From Amborella trichopoda (lineage: Eukaryota; Streptophyta; Magnoliopsida; Amborellales; Amborellaceae), in NCBI RefSeq assembly GCF_000471905.2, contig NW_006499824.1, positions 2,096,014 to 2,160,013 on the forward strand: DNA of 64,000 bases, read 5' to 3'. The translations under genes were made by a program, and so were the position numbers. Below, piece by piece: positions 56,281 to 64,000 of this stretch. The stretch's first letter is position 1. Every line of letters starts with the position of its first letter. The notes under the pieces were generated by a model. That model was not told where the DNA came from, searched no databases, and saw nothing but the letters and a program-made list of their open reading frames with translations.

Positions 56281-59200
56281 AGAGCGATGGACTCGCAGAT
56301 AAATGACACTAATTTCACTTGGAGTAACAATTCATTCACGCATTTACAAATGTCTAAAATTGATAGGGTGCTTGTTATACAAGATTGGGAGTTGCATTTG
56401 CCAAAAGTTTCTATAAATGCCTTATCTCATATCACGTCGGACCATTGGCCTTTACTGTTAGACACTGAGGCACCCTATAGAGGTCCTATGCCTTTTTGTT
56501 TTGAACTCATGTGGTTGGAGGAACCTTCTTTAAAAGACATCGTAGCCTCAGTTTGGCATGATGAGACAATTGTTAGATGGCCTGGCTTTATCCTGTTGTG
56601 CAAACTAAAAAATCCTAAGACTAGGCTGAGATCCTAGAGCAAATTGACATTTGGCTCCTTGGCTGAGTCAATTAGCATTACCTCTGGGGCCATTGATATC
56701 CTTAATTCTCTTGAATAAAATACAGGAAGTATGTTTGAAGCTCAGTTTAATAGTAGTGGTACTCAAGAACAACCTGGCAGAGGCAGACTTTCTCAGTAAG
56801 GAAGAAGTTCTAGTTCCAACGCTCTCGATCCAAATGGGTGAAGGAGGGAGATAACAACACCAAATATTTCCCGGCTATTGCCAATGCCAAACACAGACAG
56901 AACTACCTGGGTGATTTATCAATTCTCGGGGTGGATAATGACAGCCTAGCTGCAATGGAGGATGCTATTGCCAATCACTTTTATGGTTCTTTTTCTTCTG
57001 AGCCCCGTCTTCCTTTCTCCCTAGAGGATTTTCCCTTCAAGCAAATTCCATCATTGGAAGCATCAGAGTTAGAAGGTGCCTTTTCTATAGAATAAGTGAG
57101 ACATGTTGTTTTTGGCCTTCCTCAAGATAAATCTCTAACACCGAATGGTTATCCCTTGCCCATTTTCCAAGACTTCTTGGAAGTAGTTAAATCCGATTTA
57201 CTTCATTGGTTTTAGCAATTTTATCGTGATGACTTTTATAAGCAATTCCATCAACTCCACCTTTATAGTCTTGATCCTTAAGAAGCCAATGGTGGAGTCT
57301 TTGCGGGATATTCAACCAATTAGCCTGCTTTCTACCCTTTATAAGATTCTATCCAAAGTTTTGGTTAATAGATTAAGGAAAGTGCTCCATTTTGTGGTAG
57401 AATGCCCTCAAACTGCTTTTATCAAAGACAGACAGATTATGGACGGTATTCTCAAGGTTCAGGAAGTTATTCATTCTGTGGCTCACTTAGAGTCTAAAGG
57501 TGTTTTATTGAAGTTGGACTTCGAAAAAGTGTATGATAAGGTTGAATGAGATTTTCTTACTGAGATCAAGAGGCACATGGGCATTGAATCTAAGTGGATA
57601 ACTTGGATAAAAGGATGCCTGGTATCGACACATTTTGTCTATTCTTGTTAATGGTAAATTATGTGGTTACTTCTGGGCTCCTAGGGGCCTTAAGCAAGGA
57701 GACCCTCTCTCAACTTCTCCTAGGGGCCTTAAGCAAGGAGACCCTCTCTCAACTTTCTTTTATTCTTTAATAGGTAAGTTTTTCAGCATCATGATGTGGG
57801 TTACCAACAGTAGTAACTTAATTAAGGGACTGCCTACTTGCAGACAATACCCTGCTGCTTTTGGAAGGAGAGGATGATAACATTCGAAATTCTTGGGTTT
57901 TCCTTAAATGCTTAGAACAAATTTTTAGAGCCAGACTTAATATGAACAAGACTAGGTTGTTGGGTATCAACTGTGATGACGACGAATACTCTTTGGGCAA
58001 GATGGTTGGATTGTTTTGTTGATTCTTTCCCTACTATATACTTGGGTCTGCCTTTGTCTATTAATGGGTTTCCTAGAGCTTACTAGGACCCCCTCATTCA
58101 ACGCTTTCATACTAAACTTGATGGTTGGAAATCTAGATTCCTCTCCTCTGATGGCATAATCACTTTAATTAGAGCTGTTATTGCTAACCTATCACTTTAT
58201 TACCTTTCTCTCTTCAAAGCCCCGAAATGGGTTATCCTAAAATTGAAAAGTCTGAATTTCCTTTGGAGTGGAAGTCAAAATAAAGAAAAGATCCATCTGC
58301 TTTGCTACGACAGAGTTTGTTTGCCTTAAAAGGAAGGAGGGCTGGGTATTAGTAAAATTTCAGCAGTTAAAGAGGCGCTACTTACCAAATGGTGGTGGAA
58401 ACTCTCTCGATAACAGGGCCAGCTTTTGGAACAGGTAGTTCTTGAGAAATATGGGAGGAATAAATTCTGGCCCATTGGTAGACAACCTCCATTAAGAATT
58501 CATATTTCTAAGGTTTGGAAAGGGATTCTCTCAGTTAGAACCCTATTTCTGGCATACTCCAAGGTTTTGGAGGGTAATGGTTCGTCGACAAGTTTCTGGC
58601 ATAGTAAATGGTTATTAGATTATCCCCTCTCTCTTCCTCTTCCCCATATGTATAGAAGATCGATTTACAAATAGGCATCACTTCTTTCTCTGGTGTCTAT
58701 TATTGAAAGTAGAAATACCTAGGATATATCTTTAGATATCAGAAGGTTAGTGCACAGGTTGAGCAGGAGTTCATCACCCTTCTGGGTCATCTTCATAGCT
58801 TTTCTATTTCCCCGCTAGACCAAATAAGATCATTTGGACTCTGGATCCTAAGGGAAATTTCTCAGTTTCCTCTCTCTGTGAAATTCTGACTCACGATAGA
58901 TACATTGAGGTGAATATGGATGTCAACAGATTCTGGGCTTGTAAGCCCCCCCCAGAGTGCAAGCTTTCTGTTAGCTTGTTGGCCATTATAGGTCAATTGT
59001 AGAAAAGGGGGATAGTTGTTGTCTCTGGCTGCCCTTTTTGCAAGAAGGAATGGGAGACTTTAGATCACATTCTTCTTCACTACCCTTTCGCCTCAGAAGT
59101 CTAGTCTTGGATTAAGCAGATATCCTCTTCGTCCTGGGTTCCTCATATGGCAATCAATACTACATTGTATTAGATTTGGACCCCTATCTTCTCCAAATTT

Positions 59201-59966
59201 GGTCTCTTACTATGGAGATTTTTGTTGGCTGCAATTATTTGGGCTCTATGGAAAAAAATAAACCTTAGAACTTTTGAAGGTAGGTCTCGTGAGGTGGCCT
59301 CAATTATTCACTCAATCCAAGTATTGGTAACGACCTAGCCAAAAACTCTCTCTTTTTACTTCGGTGTCTCTGGATCAACTGTTCTTACATTTTTCTAACA
59401 GGCTTTTCTTCAAAAAGAAAAGATGCTCTCGATCGTCGGTTTAGAGTCTTCCCTAGGTAGGTTGGCTGAAACATAACTTTGATGGGAATGTTTTTCTTGA
59501 AGAGAGATGCGTAGGTTTTGGTGGAGTACTTAGAGATAAACTTGGCAGAACCATTTGGGCTTACAGGGGATCTATGCCTTTCACATATATTAATGAAGTT
59601 GAGCTTACAGCACTATAAGTGGGAGTGTTGAAACTCAACCCCATCCAGAACAGGTTGATAATTGAAGGTGCCTCTGCAACTATCTTTCTGCTTCTGTTCC
59701 TTGGGCCTTGACCTCGTCCATGGACATGATTGTTATAGCTTTATCTGATAAAGAGGTCATCTTCTGGCACGTCTTCAGGGAAAAGAACTCTGTAATTGAC
59801 ATGCTTGCTAAAGAAGGGAATGTTTTCCTTTAAGCCCTCCTTATGCCTTCCCTTCTCCCCTTTTGCTACCCTTCTCCCTCCCTTTTCTCTTGATCTCTTT
59901 TGCTCTTTTTGGGTCGTTGTAATTTCTTTCATTATTTATCTTAGATCAAAAAGAAAGAAGAGATGA
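56281..59966 (+). mobile_element. L1-type LINE with C-terminal RNase H, 5'-truncated and decayed
   Basis: Domains in order: end of the endonuclease (FTWSNNSF, SKIDRVLV, SDHWPLLLD, about 56290-56530); pre-RT EGDNNTKYF; RT with QPISLLSTLYKILSKVLVNR (57310-57375), AFIKDRQ, LKLDFEKVYDKVE, GLKQGDPLS and the active site reading LADNTLLLL instead of the usual FADDTL; LGLPLSINGFPR; a zinc-binding domain (CPFCKKEWETLDHILLHYPF, 59026-59086); and RNase H (NFDGNVF ... VELTAL ... FWHVFREKNSVIDMLAKEG), ending near 59831. Several stops and frame changes interrupt it, for example TGA in place of the Trp after YDKVE. A 42-bp tandem duplication covers GLKQGDPLS (57680-57760). CTATTTATAG (56271-56280) and CTATTTGAAG (59967-59976) may be the target duplication. 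There is no clean poly-A. Confidence 0.92.
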
Positions 59967-60374
59967 CTATTTGAAGTGGTTGTACAAGTGAACAGTAGTG
60001 ATTGTTCACTCTGCACCCAACAATGACCTTCGATGGTCATCAATGGTTGGATCTGCCTATTCAATAGTTGTACTGCTACAACCGTCGAGCCAATGGTCAA
60101 AAGCTACCACAACGGCTAGTTTATAGCCATTGGATACCGCACACAATCATCCGATGTGTAGTCGAGCCCATTTTCATGAATGATAAAAATGGGGCATGCA
60201 TGCACGAGCTAAGGGCACCTCTACGAACTATAAAGTGTGCCTCAAACGCCCTTTACACCTACACACACGCACGTGCATGTTGTACACTTTGTGTGTTCCA
60301 TCCTATGTTCTATGAATTTAAGACATGAGATTGTTCGCATATAAAAACGACTCTTTCATCACTCTATTCTTCAA
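59967..60374. other. Intergenic, nothing recognised
   Basis: No element or gene identified. A short CACACGCACGTGCATG palindromic stretch lies near 60262-60280. Confidence 0.35.
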
Positions 60375-60771
60375 GGGTGTGGTTTCTATAAGGTTGCAAC
60401 CTTAAACAATCCAATTAAGGCACACCTTCAAAATTTATCATAATATGTAATTTTGTTGTAAAAAAATTCTTAGGGTTATCTTAAAATCAATTTTCATATC
60501 TAATTAAAAAATATATAAACTCCAAAAATAGTTAAAATCAAGTAGATTTATAAATATATGGAAATCTTGAAAATGGACGGTCTAAATAATGTGTTGTAAG
60601 AGGAACTATGTCTAGGCTAAAAAACGGTTTTTTTTTTTCATATTCATACATTTCGATGTCGAGATGATCAATTAGAGGGTTTTTCAACATTAAAACAACC
60701 TTTCCAATAGATTTTTGAGGTGCATCTATAATTCTACATTTTAAGGTTGCAACCTTATACAAACATTTTCC
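60375..60771. mobile_element. Mutator-like MITE, family 1, best-kept palindromes
   Basis: Starts GGGTGTGGTTTCTATAAGG, ends TTATACAAACATTTTCC. The palindrome AAGGTTGCAACCTT is perfect at both ends (60390-60403 and about 60742-60755). Flanks show no clear 9-bp repeat. Confidence 0.82.
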
Positions 60772-61179
60772 TTAGGACTAAAACCCACCACTCTCCCTTT
60801 CTATTCACTGAAAACTTAGGGAAACAATATTTGAAAGTATATTATTTTTGAAATGCTTAACTCAGCCATGGGCAGTCCCAAGTTAGTCATACCAATCCCA
60901 AGTCTAGAGAAAGCAAAAAGTTTGTGTTAGGTTGGCAGCTAGCATAAAATTTTGCCATATTTTTTCATGAATCCTAAATCAATATTATATAGTTATACTA
61001 AGACATTTCCTGTAAGTGACATGTTGTGATGGCACTTGGGTGCAATAAGAAATGAGCAAGGGTTAGCAAGGGCGCCCCTAGAAGCGATGTGTTACAATGC
61101 TGCCTGATTGTGGTGATAAGTAAGCAAGGACTTTCATATCATTTTGGACGAGCGTGGATAAAGAAGTTCATTCAAAATA

Positions 61180-62325
61180 ATAGGATTCGTTTACTGATAT
61201 CAAATGTAGGACCTCTAACAGGTAAAAATATGGAGTTAATGGATAAATGAGATGAAGGGAAGTTACTATAGCTTACCAACAAGAGACTTAGTGCAAAGGG
61301 GCAAAAGCTAAGAAAATTGATGCATATAAATTTTGGTATATAGGAAATGATAAAATAGAAATAGTAGAGGCATAATAGTAGACAAGATTTAAAAGATAAA
61401 ATAATAAATGTAAAAAGAATAGGTTATAAGCTCCTATTAATTAAACTCGTGTTAGGGGATATGATTAATATAATTAGTACTTTTAAGCCATAGGTAGAAC
61501 TAGAGGATAGAATTAAAAGACAGTTCTTGGAGGACATGCATGGACTAGTCCAAGGGGTACTAAACATAGAAAGAACTTTTTTAGGAGGGAACTTAAGTGG
61601 CCATGTAGAAAAAGATAATAGAGGATATGAGAGGGTACATGGACGATATGGATTTAGGGAAAGAAATTATATATATGACATTATACTTAACTTTGTTGTG
61701 GCTTACAACCTAGCAATATCAAACATTTATTTTAAAAAAATGAGATGACTATTTAATAGCTTATAAAAGTGGATCTTATAGAAGGTAGATAAACTTCTTT
61801 CTAATCAAGAATGCAGACGGATCAACATATAAAGACTATAAGGTTGTCCCTGAAGAGAGTTTGACTACGTAATATTGGCTCATGGTTATAGATGTTTGCA
61901 TAAAGAGATGGAAGATAAGGAGTGAAGTTAATAGGTATTCAAGAACTAGGTGATGGAATTTAAAAGGGAGAAAATACTTATTTAGGAATAAACTAATAAA
62001 ATAAGGAAAATAAAATTTTGCGGACGAAGTTAATATTATATAGAATGAGATGACTAGTAATATTAATGGCAAAAAAAGATTTAGGAGAATCTAGAGATAA
62101 AAAACTTGCAAGTAAAGAAATATAGTGGTGGAGTGATGAGGTTCAAAAGGTTATTAGTAAAAAATGATCATCTTATAAAGCTTTGTAATGGAATAGTAAT
62201 TATCAAAACTTATAAGAATACAAAACTATTAATAAAAGAGTAGAAAATATGAATTTATAGAAATTATTGAATATATGTGTAAAGAAGGGAGGAAATCATT
62301 GACTATGGAATATTGAGAAAGAGCA
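61180..62325 (+). mobile_element. RTE-clade LINE, endonuclease part, decayed
   Basis: In broken frame one can read the RTE apurinic-type endonuclease: VGPLTGKNMELMD, DLKDKIINVKRIG, LEDRIKRQFLEDMHGLVQGV, RTFLGGNLSGHVEKD, RGYERVHGRYGFRERN, ILNFVVAYNLAISNIYFKK and FLIRNADGST-like remains to about 61820. The segment 61527-61748 is still open. Family catalytic 'GGDLNGHVG' reads GGNLSGHVE. Several stops interrupt the rest. No RT follows, so this is a 5' fragment. Confidence 0.85.
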
Positions 62326-62393
62326 TAAATTTCGGTAAGAATTTCTATAGAGGATTGAGAGAGAGTTTTGGAGGAGAGATTCACAAATGTCCA

Positions 62394-62622
62394 ATGAGAT
62401 TGTATACAATAAGAATATTTACTTTTGATACAAAGAAGTTACAAGTATTTACAACCATCCGATGTGAATCTGCTATATTGGATATAACACAAATTCGAGA
62501 AAATTTCTTTTGAAGTTTGAGCTTGGTTAATGGAGTAAATGCATCCATTTTATTTCACATATGATGGTCAAGATTAATTGTTACCACCTTTTACCAAAGA
62601 TAAATAGTCTCATTGTATAATT
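62394..62622. mobile_element. Mutator-like MITE, family 2
   Basis: Left GAGATTGTATACAATAAGAA, right inverse of AATTATACAATGAGACTATT. The interior ACAACCATCCGATGTGAA and GAAGTTTGAGCTTGGTTAATG are shared with 33131-33360. Confidence 0.7.
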
Positions 62623-62638
62623 TTGCCATTTCAAATTG

Positions 62639-62945
62639 GAAAATTGTTTCATGCGGGCTGGATCGCATTTCTACATATGCGGTCCAGAAAGTGTAAAGCA
62701 TCCATCTTAAAGATAGAAGCAAGTAGGTGTTCCATCTAAAAACAATAGAAACTAATAGTCCAAATGTTTTCTTACTAGAATTATTATATTTAGTTTTTAA
62801 AATTTATTATTTTTTCATATTCATGATCTCCATGTTAGAGATTACATATCCTTAAAAATTAAATATTAAAATTCATCTCAAAAATAAATTTATTAAGAAA
62901 CCCGCAATTCTACCTATGCGGGCTTGGCCTCATAGAAACTGAGTC
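62639..62945. mobile_element. MITE with GGAAAATTGTTTC / GGACTCAGTTTC ends
   Basis: Left GGAAAATTGTTTCATGCGGG, right inverse of GGACTCAGTTTCTATGAGGC, with GCGGGC inverted words inside. Flanks TTTCAAATT and TTTTGAAAA match at 6 of 9. The left end is also found at 30028. Confidence 0.55.
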
Positions 62946-64000
62946 CTTTTGAAAATGGCTTCAATTTAATGGATTACTAATGCGTTTTACGAAATTCAAG
63001 GATTAGTCTTCCTCTAGGTACGTCATACATCACTCTCACAACATAATTTTGAGGCATATGCTCCTCATAAAAATCCTTGCTATAAAGTACTTTTAGACAG
63101 TTTTCAAAACAACGGATCAGGTTGACTAGTCTATCCTGGGCCAATCTGATTGGTCCGACTGATTCTGACTAGATCAGCCAATTAATGCCCCGATTTTTTT
63201 TGAAAAATGTAATTTTGATAAAAAAAATCCCAAAAAACTCAAAAAATCCTAAAAAAAAATTAGGAAAAAAAAGTTTAAAATTTATATATATTGTTTTTTT
63301 ATATTGCTTGCCTTTGCCTTCCTTATGGCTGCGATTGTCTTCCTACATGCTTACCTCCGGATGCCATGTGCTTGCCTTCGCTCCTTGTTGGTTAGAGTGG
63401 AAGGAAGTTTCGATGTTAGCTTACCTACCAAACGGAGGAACACCTACTTAGGGGCAACCTCATAGGGAGAGGCGGCATGTTCGCCCTGCCGGATCAGCAG
63501 GGAAAGATAGAATGGGAAGAATCCTACTTGTTGCCCATCGACCGCGGAAGACAGAAGTAGACGGGATGAGTTTCATCTATGTATAGATTATAAGTTCTAT
63601 AAATGGCACTAGCAGTTATTTCACTGTACGATATTCTCTTATGGAGGAGTTCTTTTATTTGTTCAATGAAAGAGGAAAGGGATCCGCATTGCTCAGTCCA
63701 AATCGAAGCCATTCTTTGTCAATTTTTTAAAGGCAAATGAATTAAACCCGAGATTGGGAACCTTTTCCAGCCTCTCATTCAAGCGAGAGATCTCCCACTC
63801 ATCTCGGCTCCAGCTACTTTGAAGAAAATGATTAGACACCTTAAGCACTACTTTTTCAATGATCAATATATAACAAATATATATTATATATAATATGTAA
63901 TTAATACATAGAATATAATATAAATTATATTAATAAAATAAATATAAATGTAAATAGAAAAAGCTTAAAAATACCTATAGGCGAAAATGAATAGTATTCG
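62946..64000. other. Unclassified; GC-richer block 63330-63840
   Basis: A GACTAGTCTATCCTGGGCC... patch at 63120-63185 resembles the CCGGTT-type MITE ends. The block at 63330-63840 has clearly higher GC content and no MITE features; a 62-codon open frame on the - strand (63524-63712) matches nothing I know. From about 63850 the sequence becomes an AT-only TATATA stretch. Organelle-derived DNA is one possibility. Confidence 0.3.

Overview
This is nuclear DNA from a flowering plant. It has GT-AG introns of up to several kilobases, plant-type gene families (LITTLE ZIPPER, plant purple acid phosphatases, mitochondrial acyl carrier protein), L1- and RTE-type plant LINEs, and very many small AT-rich inverted-repeat transposons (MITEs). 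The species cannot be named from the sequence. One 20-N gap lies at 44159-44178.

Five host genes are supported. (1) The last three coding exons of an M18 aspartyl aminopeptidase, + strand, 140-2088. (2) A LITTLE ZIPPER (ZPR3/4-like) micropeptide gene, - strand, 4165-4383, with a CT/GA-rich leader up to about 5.8 kb. (3) A two-exon mitochondrial acyl carrier protein gene, - strand, 12477-21647, split by an 8.7-kb intron full of mobile DNA. Its phosphopantetheine-attachment serine reads as isoleucine. (4) and (5) Two paralogous five-exon purple acid phosphatase genes of the PAP22 type, head-to-head: - strand 24670-31508 (425 aa) and + strand 46366-54363 (440 aa). Both are intact, share all intron positions and phases, and keep all seven metal ligands. 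They are separated by about 15 kb of repeat-filled DNA.

The rest is mostly repeats. Several MITE families have terminal inverted repeats and 9-bp target duplications, as Mutator-like elements do; one family has about ten copies in this window alone. There are also hAT-like MITEs, a 5'-truncated and decayed L1-type LINE (56281-59966), three RTE-clade LINE fragments, one old compact LTR element in the ACP intron, a 1.1-kb GAGA-containing minisatellite just past the first PAP gene, and many short tandem duplications and microsatellites.

The genes do not form a pathway. The two PAPs are a duplicated pair of secretory-pathway phosphatases. The ACP belongs to mitochondrial fatty-acid/lipoate synthesis or respiratory complex I. 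The ZPR is a developmental regulator of HD-ZIP III factors, and the aminopeptidase is a housekeeping protease. All splice models were built by eye from reading frame, splice consensus and remembered family sequences; no alignment program was run.
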